Assembly (NCBI GenBank): GCA_021325275.1
Contig: JAJPHL010000042.1
Span: 185,949-249,948 of the forward strand
DNA from: Terriglobia bacterium
GTDB taxonomy: Bacteria; Acidobacteriota; Terriglobia; JAJPHL01
Reading direction: 5' to 3'
Length of the DNA stretch: 64,000 nt
The notes under the pieces are model-generated. The model had not been told where the DNA came from, did not search any database, and was given only the letters and a program-made list of their open reading frames with translations. A program made the position numbers and the translations under genes. Shown here piece by piece: positions 18,817 through 26,943 of the stretch. Within the stretch, counting starts at the first letter, position 1. Every line of letters begins with the position of its first letter.

Positions 18817-19704
18817 TTACAGGGCCGCCAGAATGTCCGCCGCACCTTGAGCCAGCAAGGCGTAAGAGACGCGACTGCCCAATTCTTCCGGCGATCCGCC
18901 TTGATCCGAAACTTTAACGAGCTTCGTTCCATCGGGCGACGCAACCACCGCCCTAATGTGCATCGTGTTCCTTAAGAAAAACGCGAGCGCGCCAACCGGC
19001 AACCGGCACCCTCCGCCGAGAAGGCGCATGACCGTGCGTTCGGCGGTGACGGCGGCGCGGGTCTCTGCATGGTCCAGAAAATCGGCGCGGGCGTCGCCTG
19101 AGCGTACTTCAATCGCGAGTGCGCCCTGGCCGATCGCCGGACACATCTCTTCGATACTGAATGGCCGCGTGATACGCGCTTCGAGTCCGAGGCGGTTCAC
19201 GCCCGCGTTCGCAACGACAATGCCGTCCCAGCGGCCTTCATCAAGTCTCCGGATCCGCGTGTCGAGATTTCCGCGCAACGGTTCGACGATCACACCGGGA
19301 AATCGCGCGCGAAGCTGCGCGGCGCGCCGCAAGCTCGATGTGCCGATGCGCGCACCGGCCTCCAGCCGGCCGATGAGCACGTCGCGCGGATCTTCGCGCT
19401 CCGGAATCGCCGAGAGTACCAAACCTTCGGGAATCTCGGCGGGAACGTCCTTCAGGCTGTGTACCGCCACGTCCACGCGTCCATCGAGCAGCGCCTCTTC
19501 GATTTCCTTCACGAAGAGCGCCTTGGTTCCGCCCGCCTCGGCGAGTGTCTTGTCCTGAATCTTGTCGCCGGTGGTGTGAATGATTTCGATCTCCACCGAA
19601 AACCCGTGGTCGTTCAAGCGCGCTTTCACCAATTCGGCTTGCCACATTGCCAGAGCAGAGCCGCGCGAACCGATTCGTATAAGGGATAAGCCGGGACGGA
19701 TCAT
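18817..19704 (-). CDS. hemC: Hydroxymethylbilane synthase (porphobilinogen deaminase)
   Basis: The 295-residue protein condenses four porphobilinogens. Diagnostic blocks are IRIGSRGSALAMWQ, HTTGDKIQDKTLAEAGGTKALFVKEIE, DVAVHSLKDVPAE, and GGGCRLPVGA with Cys233 carrying the dipyrromethane cofactor. It starts four bases after hemA. In many bacteria hemD follows; here a PerR-like gene and katG follow instead. A frameshifted copy of its last ~55 codons lies beyond katG. Confidence 0.98.
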   Translation of the reverse strand: MIRPGLSLIRIGSRGSALAMWQAELVKARLNDHGFSVEIEIIHTTGDKIQDKTLAEAGGTKALFVKEIEEALLDGRVDVAVHSLKDVPAEIPEGLVLSAIPEREDPRDVLIGRLEAGARIGTSSLRRAAQLRARFPGVIVEPLRGNLDTRIRRLDEGRWDGIVVANAGVNRLGLEARITRPFSIEEMCPAIGQGALAIEVRSGDARADFLDHAETRAAVTAERTVMRLLGGGCRLPVGALAFFLRNTMHIRAVVASPDGTKLVKVSDQGGSPEELGSRVSYALLAQGAADILAAL

Positions 19705-19708
19705 TTGG

Positions 19709-20965
19709 TTATTTGAGATTGAAAAGACGCCGCACGGCTTCGACCATTCCCAGGCCGCCGCCCGACTTGAGCTGCGAAATCGGCTGATGCGCCACCTTGT
19801 TGATGATGCCGCGCGTGATTTGCTCGATCGCCGCTTCCTGTTCCGGCGTCAGCGCGCCGAGTCTGCCGCGCTGGCGGTCGATTTCTCCGCGACGAATCGA
19901 TTCCAAGTGCGTTTGCAGCGAAACAATCGTGGGAACCGCGTCGAGCGATTGCAGCCGTTCGAGAAAACTGTTCACTTCCTGGTCGACAATCTCTTCGCCG
20001 AGCCGCGCTTCCTCCTGCCGCTCTTTCAGATTCGACTGAATCACTTCCTGCAAGTCGTCGATGTCGTAGACAAAGATGTTATCGACCTTGTTCAAATCCG
20101 GATCGATGTCGCGGGGCACGGCGATGTCGACGAAGAACATCGGTTGATTGCGGCGGCGCGCGAGAATCTGCCGCCCATCGTCGCGGCGCACCAGGAAGTT
20201 CGACGCTCCGGTGGAGCTGATCACGATGTCGGCGCGCGAAAGATGCTCGAGGAGATCGCCGAACGGCACGGCTTCGCCACGATACTTCGCGGCGAGCGCC
20301 TCACCGCGTTCCGGATTGCGATTCGCTACCAGCAGCGTCGACGCGCCGTTTTCGCGTAAATGTCGCGCCGCGAGTTCGGCCATTTTTCCCGCGCCGATCA
20401 GCATCACGGCCTTGTTCTTCAGCTCGCCGAAGATCTTGCGGGCCAGCTCTACCGCCGCAAAGCTCACGGACACCGCCGACCGCGCGATGCCCGTTTCGTT
20501 GCGCACCTTGCGCGCCACGCGGATCGCGCGGACCATCGCTTCCTCCAGCGGCCCGCCGATGGCTCCGGCGGCGCGCGCCGCCGCGTATGCGCTACGCACT
20601 TGCCCAAGAATCTGCGGCTCGCCCACCATCATGGAGTCGAGCGACGACGCCACGCGGAAAAGATGGCGCACGGCTTCGCGCTTGGCATGCGAATAGAGAT
20701 GCGGCTCGACTTCGTCGAGCGTCAATCCGTGATAGCCGGAAAGGAACTCCGGAAGCCGGTCGGCGAGGGCCACGTCGGGCTCCGCGCTGGCGATCACTTC
20801 CACGCGATTGCACGTGGAGAGAATCATCGCCTCGCGAACGCCCGTTTCCTGTTTCAAGCGCTGCAGCGCGGAGCCGAGCGCGTCTTCGGGAAACGCTACT
20901 CGCTCGCGCAACGCCACAGGCGCGGTGCGATGATTCAGTCCGATGAGCGAGATGTTGAAGTTCAT
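19709..20965 (-). CDS. hemA: Glutamyl-tRNA reductase
   Basis: The 418-residue protein commits glutamyl-tRNA to tetrapyrrole synthesis by the C5 route. The catalytic cysteine is Cys52 in LSTCNRVEV; MVGEPQILGQVR, the NADPH-binding segment VMLIGAGKMAELAARHL, and the C-terminal helical dimerisation domain are all present. The ATG giving MNFNISLIGLNHRTAPV is chosen as the conserved HemA N-terminus; upstream codons overlap ccsA. It lies eight bases after ccsA. Confidence 0.98.
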   Translation of the reverse strand: MNFNISLIGLNHRTAPVALRERVAFPEDALGSALQRLKQETGVREAMILSTCNRVEVIASAEPDVALADRLPEFLSGYHGLTLDEVEPHLYSHAKREAVRHLFRVASSLDSMMVGEPQILGQVRSAYAAARAAGAIGGPLEEAMVRAIRVARKVRNETGIARSAVSVSFAAVELARKIFGELKNKAVMLIGAGKMAELAARHLRENGASTLLVANRNPERGEALAAKYRGEAVPFGDLLEHLSRADIVISSTGASNFLVRRDDGRQILARRRNQPMFFVDIAVPRDIDPDLNKVDNIFVYDIDDLQEVIQSNLKERQEEARLGEEIVDQEVNSFLERLQSLDAVPTIVSLQTHLESIRRGEIDRQRGRLGALTPEQEAAIEQITRGIINKVAHQPISQLKSGGGLGMVEAVRRLFNLK

Positions 20966-20973
20966 CGTGGAAA

Positions 20974-21786
20974 TCACCGCTTCATGAACGCGTGCACGTT
21001 GCTCGAGACACCCCAGGAGATAATCACAGTGGCGAATCCGGCGATCGCCAGATACGCTGCTTTGCGGCCGCGCCATCCCGCGGTCCAACGGAAGAAAATG
21101 AGGAAGAGATAGATCAGCCACGTGACGAACGACCACGCCACGCGATGATCGAGCGGCCAGTCGCGGCCCATGCGCTCACTCGCAAAAAACGCCCCGATGC
21201 AGATGGCCACCGTGACCAGTGGAAATCCCGCCGCCAGCGTTTTCTGCGCCAAGTCGTCGAGCACCGAAAGCGGCGGCAAGCGGTAGTAGAATCCGTGGGG
21301 CTTTTTGCTCTTCAACTCGCGTTCTTGCAGCAAGTACATGAGCGACGCCACACAAGTGAGGAACAACAGCGTGTGGCCGAGGAAGAACATGCTGGCGTGC
21401 AGAGGCAGCCACCAGACGCTTTGCAGAACCGGCCCCTGCGTCGGCGCCGGTTCGTTGGTGAACGCGGCGGCGAGCGTCAACATGAATACCAGCGGAAAGA
21501 CAAAAACGCAGAGGGCTTCCAGACGATATCGCCAGTAGATGAACAGAAAGACCAGCGCAATCAAAAAAGCGAGCGCGGAAACCGCTTCTTGAAATGTAGT
21601 GACGGGAAATTGGTGCGTCGCGAGTCCCGACTCGACGATCGAAACCAGATGCAACACGGCGCCGAGAGAAATCGCTCCCAACGCGAAGCGGAACGTTTGA
21701 ACCCGCCGGCCGACAACCGTAACCAAAGCGTGCAGGAGCCCAAGCGCGTATAAGGCCAGCGCTACACGTAGCCAAAAAAGACTCAT
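20974..21786 (-). CDS. CcsA/HemX-type cytochrome c assembly membrane protein
   Basis: The 270-residue protein is mostly hydrophobic with about eight membrane helices. It contains SVWWLPLHASMFFLGH, a tryptophan-rich periplasmic-type segment, and conserved histidines in HRVAWSF and HLVSIVES; this matches the CcsA/CcmC family that presents heme for cytochrome c maturation. In Firmicutes the homologous hemX precedes hemA and lowers HemA levels, so either assembly or regulatory roles fit. It is the first gene of the leftward tetrapyrrole operon and lies downstream of a large palindrome. Confidence 0.88.
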   Translation of the reverse strand: MSLFWLRVALALYALGLLHALVTVVGRRVQTFRFALGAISLGAVLHLVSIVESGLATHQFPVTTFQEAVSALAFLIALVFLFIYWRYRLEALCVFVFPLVFMLTLAAAFTNEPAPTQGPVLQSVWWLPLHASMFFLGHTLLFLTCVASLMYLLQERELKSKKPHGFYYRLPPLSVLDDLAQKTLAAGFPLVTVAICIGAFFASERMGRDWPLDHRVAWSFVTWLIYLFLIFFRWTAGWRGRKAAYLAIAGFATVIISWGVSSNVHAFMKR

Positions 21787-21854
21787 TACCTCTACTTTAG
21801 TCGATTCTCTTGAGTTGAGGGCCCGCTACTTTCCGGCACTAGCTCGGTTCGCCC

Positions 21855-22069
21855 GATCCCGGAGGGGATCGTAGCTTGTAGCCGGTGGTTGAGCGGTTTT
21901 TGCGATACCACCGGATAGGGCAGAAAAGATCATTCGATCCCGGAGGGATCGCAGCGCTCGCTCGGTTTGCTGCGATCCCTCCGGGATCGAGAAACTTTGT
22001 TATTAACGAACCGGTGGTATCGCAAAGAACGCTCAACCACCGGCTACAAGCTGGCATCCCGCCGGGATG
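21855..22069. repeat. Nested palindromic element (~215 bp)
   Basis: An inner perfect 20-bp inverted repeat (21935-21954 with 21970-21989, core CGATCCCGGAGGGATCG) is enclosed by an outer 36-bp inverted repeat with two mismatches (21879-21914 with 22011-22046, containing CCGGTGGTTGAGCG). Short palindromes flank it: CGATCCCGGAGGGGATCG at 21855 and GCATCCCGCCGGGATGC near 22053. The whole can fold into a large cruciform. It lies between the 3' end of the beta-propeller gene and the 5' end of ccsA. No transposase is adjacent. The surrounding gap (21787-22098) holds nothing else recognisable. Confidence 0.9.
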
Positions 22070-22098
22070 CAGGAAGATTCGCAAACTGAACCGCCCGC

Positions 22099-23184
22099 CT
22101 ACTTTCCGACAACCACAATCGAGAACGACCCCGGGACCATCGTGGGACGCGGTCCACCGCGACCCGGTCCGCCACCGGCCGGGGCGCCGCCCGCGGGCGG
22201 TGCTGCCCCAGCAGGAGGAGCCGCAGGAGCCGCGCTTGCGGGAGCCGCCGCCGGTGCGGCGAATTCCGCGGTGATCAGTAGCACCTTGTTCGTCTTTGAA
22301 TCGAGCGTACAGGTCTTGGCGCGAACCGGCGTTTGCACCGTCTGCTCCACTTCAAACGTGGTGGGATTCTTTTCCTTGATTACCGTGAGCGTCCCGTCGG
22401 TTTGCGAGCTGAACGCTTCCATCGTGGCGGGATTGAAGACCGCGCCATCGGTGCCGGCGCCGAGAGGCAACGCCGCGATTACCGCGCCTGTGTCCGCGTT
22501 CAACATCACCATGTTCGCGGGATTCCGGCACGCCACAAAGAGAATGCGATTCTTGATATCGATCGCCATACCGGCCGGCACGCCGCCCTTGCCCGCGAGA
22601 TCGTAACTGCCCGTGACCTTCCACGTCTTCGTATCGACCACCGCGACTTTGTCTTTGTCCTCAAGGGTTACGTACAAATGTCCCTTGTCGTCGACCACGG
22701 ATTGTTCCGGCGCGCCGCCCACGTCGATCGTCGTGTTGATCGAGCCGTCGGCCGCATCGATCACCGTAACGTTTGGAGCGCGGTGGCTCAGCACATAAAC
22801 TTTGTGCAGGTACGGATCGTGGAGGAGTCCGTCGGGCGCGCCGTCCACGTCGATGGTCTTGATCACGGCCAGCGTTTTCGCATCAAACATCGTCAGCGGC
22901 TTGCTGCTGGCGAATCCGTGACCCGATTTCGTATCGACCACCGCACCGTGCGCGCTGGTGTTCGGGATCTCGCCGGTCGGTTCCAGCGTGTCCAGGTTGA
23001 ACACGTTGACGCGCGGTGTCGGCCCAGTGCGCGCGACGTACAAGCGGCGTCCATCGGGATCGGCGTTGACGTAGTCGAATCCGCCGTCGCCGCCGACCTT
23101 GGCGGTCTTGGTGACTTTGTACTGAGCTTGCGCGGCCGCGCACGCGGCCAGCACGACAAACAGTGTGAGATAGCGACGAGTCAT
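22099..23184 (-). CDS. Secreted YVTN-type beta-propeller protein
   Basis: The 361-residue protein has a signal peptide (ending AQAQ near residue 21) and repeats of about 40 residues typical of YVTN/40-residue beta-propellers (GRRLYVARTG, HKVYVLSHRA, GHLYVTLEDKDKVAVVD, AVFNPATMEAFS). A Pro/Ala/Gly-rich low-complexity stretch of about 40 residues precedes the final beta strand (FSIVVVG). It is probably a periplasmic or surface scaffold; ligand unknown. TATAAT on this strand at 23207-23212 gives a short leader with AGGGGTG as a Shine-Dalgarno. Confidence 0.88.
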   Translation of the reverse strand: MTRRYLTLFVVLAACAAAQAQYKVTKTAKVGGDGGFDYVNADPDGRRLYVARTGPTPRVNVFNLDTLEPTGEIPNTSAHGAVVDTKSGHGFASSKPLTMFDAKTLAVIKTIDVDGAPDGLLHDPYLHKVYVLSHRAPNVTVIDAADGSINTTIDVGGAPEQSVVDDKGHLYVTLEDKDKVAVVDTKTWKVTGSYDLAGKGGVPAGMAIDIKNRILFVACRNPANMVMLNADTGAVIAALPLGAGTDGAVFNPATMEAFSSQTDGTLTVIKEKNPTTFEVEQTVQTPVRAKTCTLDSKTNKVLLITAEFAAPAAAPASAAPAAPPAGAAPPAGGAPAGGGPGRGGPRPTMVPGSFSIVVVGK

Positions 23185-23287
23185 GATGAGATTCACCCCT
23201 GCGCGGATTATAGCGAGGCGAACCTGTAGATTGTCTGAAAGAGGCGGTGGAATCAGTGCAATCGGCGGATGCCATCCCGTGTAATCT

Positions 23288-24769
23288 GTGAACATGATCA
23301 CGAGGCGAAGCTTCACAACCACTTTGGCGCTCGCGCCGTTTTGCCGGGCCGCGGTCGAAAGCGAATGGATCGACTTGTTCGACGGCAAGAGCCTCGACGG
23401 ATGGCGCGCGGCCGAAAACTCCGCGACATGGAAAGTGGTCGACGGGCTGTTGGTTCATGACGGTCCGCGATCGCACATTTATTACAACGGCCCTGTCCAC
23501 GACGCGAACTTCCGCAACTTCGAGATGGAAGTGGAGGCGAACGCCGCGGCGTTCTGCAATTCGGGTGTTTACTTTCACACGGTCTACCTCGAAACGGGAT
23601 TCCCCAAAAAAGGTTTTGAAGTTCAGATTGAAAACACGGCGCCCGGAGTCGTCGGCTACGGCGAGCGCAAGAAGACCGGTTCGCTCTACGCGGTCCGCAA
23701 CATCTACAAGCCGATGGTCTCGGACAACGAATGGTTCCGGATGTCGATTGTGGTGCGCGGCAAGAACGTGCAGGTCCGCGTGAACGGGACGCTGGTGGTC
23801 GACTACACCGAGCCGAATCCGCCCTACTTGCCGCCCGGTCAGGGCGATCGCCGCCTCGATCAGGGGACGTTTGCGCTGCAAGGACACGATGCTCGCGCGG
23901 CCGTGCGCTTTCGGAGAGTGCGCGTACGGCCATTGCCCGATTCCATCGAGACGCCGGGACCCATTCCCGTCGCCGACGACACGTTCAAGAGGCTGGTCGA
24001 TCTGGCGACGACCAGCATTCCAACGGTGGACTATCACGCGCATCTGAAACCGGGACTCACCTTGGACCAAATCATCGCGCGCGGCCAGCATAACGGCATC
24101 CAGTATGGCGTGGCCGTCAACGCGGGCAAGTTGCAAGCGGTGAACAGCGACGAGTTAGCCATTCAATTCGTGGAGTCCGCGAAAGGCAAGCCGGTTTTTG
24201 TCGGTATGCAGGCCGAAGGCCGCGAGTGGACGGGAATCATTTCGAAGCGCGTAGCGTCGATGTTCGACTACGTCTTCACCGACTCCGAAACTTGGACCGA
24301 CAATCACGGCAAGCGCATGCGTTTGTGGATACCGGACGAGGTTGGTGCGATTCCAGATGCCCAGGAATTCATGGATACGCTGGTCGAGCGCACCGTGGGC
24401 ATTCTGGAGCATGAGCCGATCGACATTTACGCCAACCCGACGTTCTTGCCGGCGTTAATCTCTGCAGACTATGAAAAGCTCTGGACCGAGGAACGTATGC
24501 ACAAGGTCGTCGACGCGGCGGCGCGCAATCATGTGGCGATCGAACTGAACAATCGTTACAAGCTGCCATCGGAGCGGTTCGCGATGATGGCGAAAGACGC
24601 CGGATGCAAGTTTTCCTTCGGTACCAACAACGCGAGCGCCGACGACCTGGGCCGCTGCGAGTACAGCTTGAAACTCGTGGATGCCTGCAAGCTCGCCGGG
24701 CAGCATTTCTTCGTGCCTGGCCTCTATCCAAAAGCCGTGGAGCGCAAAGGCGACGCTCTGCGGGCTTGA
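23288..24769 (+). CDS. Tat-exported fusion: DUF1080 (3-keto-disaccharide hydrolase-like) domain plus PHP-like domain
   Basis: The 493-residue protein begins with a twin-arginine signal (ITRRSFTTTLALAPF). Residues ~25-225 match DUF1080: EWIDLFDGKSLDGWR, GVYFHTVY, FEVQIENTAPG, and VVDYTEPNPP, a concanavalin-like fold seen in 3-keto-glycoside hydrolases. Residues ~235-490 resemble a PHP metallo-phosphoesterase: VDYHAHLKPGLT near its start, IYANPTFLP, VAIELNNRYKLPS, FSFGTNNASADDLGR. Fusion of these two in one exported protein is unusual. It may process a sugar derivative, but the reaction is not known. Confidence 0.85.
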   Translation: MNMITRRSFTTTLALAPFCRAAVESEWIDLFDGKSLDGWRAAENSATWKVVDGLLVHDGPRSHIYYNGPVHDANFRNFEMEVEANAAAFCNSGVYFHTVYLETGFPKKGFEVQIENTAPGVVGYGERKKTGSLYAVRNIYKPMVSDNEWFRMSIVVRGKNVQVRVNGTLVVDYTEPNPPYLPPGQGDRRLDQGTFALQGHDARAAVRFRRVRVRPLPDSIETPGPIPVADDTFKRLVDLATTSIPTVDYHAHLKPGLTLDQIIARGQHNGIQYGVAVNAGKLQAVNSDELAIQFVESAKGKPVFVGMQAEGREWTGIISKRVASMFDYVFTDSETWTDNHGKRMRLWIPDEVGAIPDAQEFMDTLVERTVGILEHEPIDIYANPTFLPALISADYEKLWTEERMHKVVDAAARNHVAIELNNRYKLPSERFAMMAKDAGCKFSFGTNNASADDLGRCEYSLKLVDACKLAGQHFFVPGLYPKAVERKGDALRA

Positions 24770-24790
24770 CCGCCTGGTAGTCTGTGTGGT

Positions 24791-25246
24791 CTAAGCCTTC
24801 GCGACGGCGCAATGTTGATCGAACGCCGCCTGCAAATCGGCGGCAATCGCCTGCGGATCGCGACCTTCGATGTTGTGGCGCGGCATGAAGTAGACCAGCT
24901 TGCCGTCCTTGAACAGCGCGATCGACGGGCTGCTCGGCGGAACCTGCGCGAAATAACCGCGGGCGCGCGCCGTGGCCTCTTGATCCTGTCCGGCGAAGAC
25001 TGTCGCCAGACGGTCGGGCGCCGTGCTTTGCGTTAAGGCATGCTTCAACGCCGGACGCGCCATCGCGGCGGCGCATCCGCACACTGAATTGATCATAAGC
25101 ACAGCGGTGCCGGTCTTTTGTTCCATGAACGAATCGACTTGAGCGGCGCTGCGTAATTCCTGAAAGCCCACTTGCGTCAATTCCTCACGCATGTGGCGCG
25201 TGAACGGGTTGATGTTGCTTTGATTCGGAAACGATGCGAACGTCAT
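24791..25246 (-). CDS. BrxA/BrxB-family bacilliredoxin
   Basis: The 151-residue thioredoxin-fold protein has the bacilliredoxin CGC motif in NSVCGCAAAMARP, and PPSSPSIALFKDGKLVYFMPRH. BrxA/B remove bacillithiol from S-bacillithiolated proteins in Firmicutes; acidobacteria also encode YphP/YqiW homologues, where the thiol partner is uncertain. The ATG giving MTFASFPNQ is 23 bp from the divergent GH28 gene. Confidence 0.92.
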   Translation of the reverse strand: MTFASFPNQSNINPFTRHMREELTQVGFQELRSAAQVDSFMEQKTGTAVLMINSVCGCAAAMARPALKHALTQSTAPDRLATVFAGQDQEATARARGYFAQVPPSSPSIALFKDGKLVYFMPRHNIEGRDPQAIAADLQAAFDQHCAVAKA

Positions 25247-25254
25247 ATTCCTTG

Positions 25255-25264
25255 ATTGTATAAT
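25255..25264. promoter_or_regulatory. Overlapping divergent -10 boxes
   Basis: On the + strand TATAAT (25259-25264) lies five bases before the GH28 ATG. On the - strand TACAAT (25260-25255) lies eight bases before the bacilliredoxin ATG. The two share bases 25259-25260, and both transcripts would have leaders of about 0-2 nt. Confidence 0.6.
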
Positions 25265-25269
25265 GCGGC

Positions 25270-26619
25270 ATGACCGTTCGGCTCGCTTCCCTCGCAATTC
25301 TTCTCGTTCCTGCGTTGGCGTCCGCCATCACCTGCGACATCACGAAGTACGGCGCTAACGGTGACGGCAAAACGAAAAACACCGCCGCGTTCGCGAAGGC
25401 CGTCGACGCTTGCGCGCAAGCGGGTGGCGGAACGGTGCTGGTTCCTCCGGGACGCTATCTCACTGGCGCGGTTCGTTTGCAAAGCAACATCACGCTGGAA
25501 GCGGAAGCGGGCGCGACGATTCTGGGAAGCCCCGACCCTGCAGATTATCCTGTGTACGAGAGTCCTTGGGCCGGCGACGGTCATACCGGAAACGGGGCCA
25601 AGACGATTTCGTCGCTGATCTACGCACAAGACGCCGAGAACGTGACGATTCGCGGACGCGGAACCATCGACGGCCAAGGCGAAAACTGGTGGAAGAGCAT
25701 GGTGCGGCTGCGTCCCGGCCAGCAACCGACGCCCGAGCAGCAAATATTGATGGCCAAGGTTGTGAACGGCCGCCCGCGCATGATCGAAGTGGTGCGCTCG
25801 AAGTTTGTGGTGATCGAGCAGCTTCACTTGATCAACTCCGCGGTGTGGACGATCCACCCGTATCTTTCCGAATTCGTGCGCGTCGACGGCGTGACGATCC
25901 AGAATCCCGTGCCGTCGCCGAATACCGACGGAATCAATCCGGAGTCGAGCCGCAACGTGCAAATCCTGAACAGCCGCATCGACGTGGGCGACGATTGCGT
26001 GACCCTGAAATCCGGGATGAACGAAGCGGGACGCAAGCTCGGCCGTCCCGATGAGAACATCACGATTACGAATTGCGTGATGATGCGCGGTCACGGCGGC
26101 GTGGTGATCGGCAGTGAAATGTCGGGCGGCGTGAAGAACGTTGTGGTGAGCAACTGCGTGTTCCAAGGCACCGACGTAGGCATTCGTGTGAAGTCGCAGC
26201 GTGGACGCGGCGGTGTAGTCGAAGGACTCGCGGCATCGAATATCGTGATGGAGAATGTGCGCTCGGCGTTCACAATCACGATGTTCTATCAGGGTCAGGA
26301 CAAGCCAACGGACGTTTTCCCCGTCGACGAAGGCACGCCGACGTTCCGCGACTTCGTATTCAACAACATCATCGCGCGCGGATCGCAGACCGCGGGCCAA
26401 GTCACGGGCCTAAAGGAGCGCGCGGTGGAAAACATCACGTTCAACAACGTGCAGATCCAGGCCAAGACCGGCATGACCTGCACCAACGCGCGTGACATCC
26501 GCTTCCTCGACACGATCATCGATCCCGACAGCGGTCCGGCGTTGACACTTGTGAACAGCTCTGCGATTGACACTTCACGCTTCAGTACCCGAAAGAAGGG
26601 TATCGAACTGGTGAAGTAG
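25270..26619 (+). CDS. Glycoside hydrolase family 28 (polygalacturonase-like)
   Basis: The 449-residue protein has a signal peptide (cleavage near SAITC) and a right-handed beta-helix. The four GH28 catalytic signatures are all present in order: NTDGINPESS, DDCVTLKSG, RGHGGVVIGSE, and RVKSQRGRGG. GH28 enzymes hydrolyse pectic galacturonans, including rhamnogalacturonan; the sequence alone does not choose. It implies use of plant cell-wall pectin. There are no neighbouring pectate genes. The ATG is supported by a -10 box five bases upstream (leaderless). Confidence 0.95.
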   Translation: MTVRLASLAILLVPALASAITCDITKYGANGDGKTKNTAAFAKAVDACAQAGGGTVLVPPGRYLTGAVRLQSNITLEAEAGATILGSPDPADYPVYESPWAGDGHTGNGAKTISSLIYAQDAENVTIRGRGTIDGQGENWWKSMVRLRPGQQPTPEQQILMAKVVNGRPRMIEVVRSKFVVIEQLHLINSAVWTIHPYLSEFVRVDGVTIQNPVPSPNTDGINPESSRNVQILNSRIDVGDDCVTLKSGMNEAGRKLGRPDENITITNCVMMRGHGGVVIGSEMSGGVKNVVVSNCVFQGTDVGIRVKSQRGRGGVVEGLAASNIVMENVRSAFTITMFYQGQDKPTDVFPVDEGTPTFRDFVFNNIIARGSQTAGQVTGLKERAVENITFNNVQIQAKTGMTCTNARDIRFLDTIIDPDSGPALTLVNSSAIDTSRFSTRKKGIELVK

Positions 26620-26943
26620 CGGTCATCATCCGGCCAACTTCAAGCAGGGCAATGCGTTAGGTGCGCTCTGAGACAACCTTTTACAAGGATGTTACAAACG
26701 CCGAACCTCCCGCGGATGTTATAATGTCACTGTCAATTGAGGCTCGCGGTGTAGTGTTTTCCCTTTTCCGGCGTCTAAATCAGATTGGAAGCTTAGGGAG
26801 AGGGTGTGGGCCGTCGCTTAGTCGGTGGGATGTGGAAATGGCTCATCGAAACTTTTGGCTAGGTTCGTCGTATTAGGTAGGTGGCAGGGGAGTTCCGATT
26901 AGGGGCTGCCAGTCACCTTGGCAATCAAAAGAGAGAAATCATC
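26620..26943 (+). promoter_or_regulatory. Putative promoter and long leader of the efflux operon
   Basis: In this 324-bp gap TATAAT at 26720-26725 is the clearest promoter element; no -35 box is at the right distance. Two TTACAA copies (26681-26686 and 26692-26697), eleven bases apart, lie upstream and may be a regulator site. A leader of about 215 nt would follow. A small open frame here has no recognisable features and is not called. The Shine-Dalgarno GAGAGAAA precedes the next gene. Confidence 0.45.

Noticed and set aside
21141..21305. Rightward long open frames opposite ccsA, hemA and katG
   Set aside because: They are antisense to clear, full-length conserved genes and have no motifs; GC-rich codon bias opens such frames.
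26661..26876. 71-residue frame in the leader of the efflux operon
   Set aside because: No start signal, no motifs and overlap with the promoter; more likely non-coding leader.
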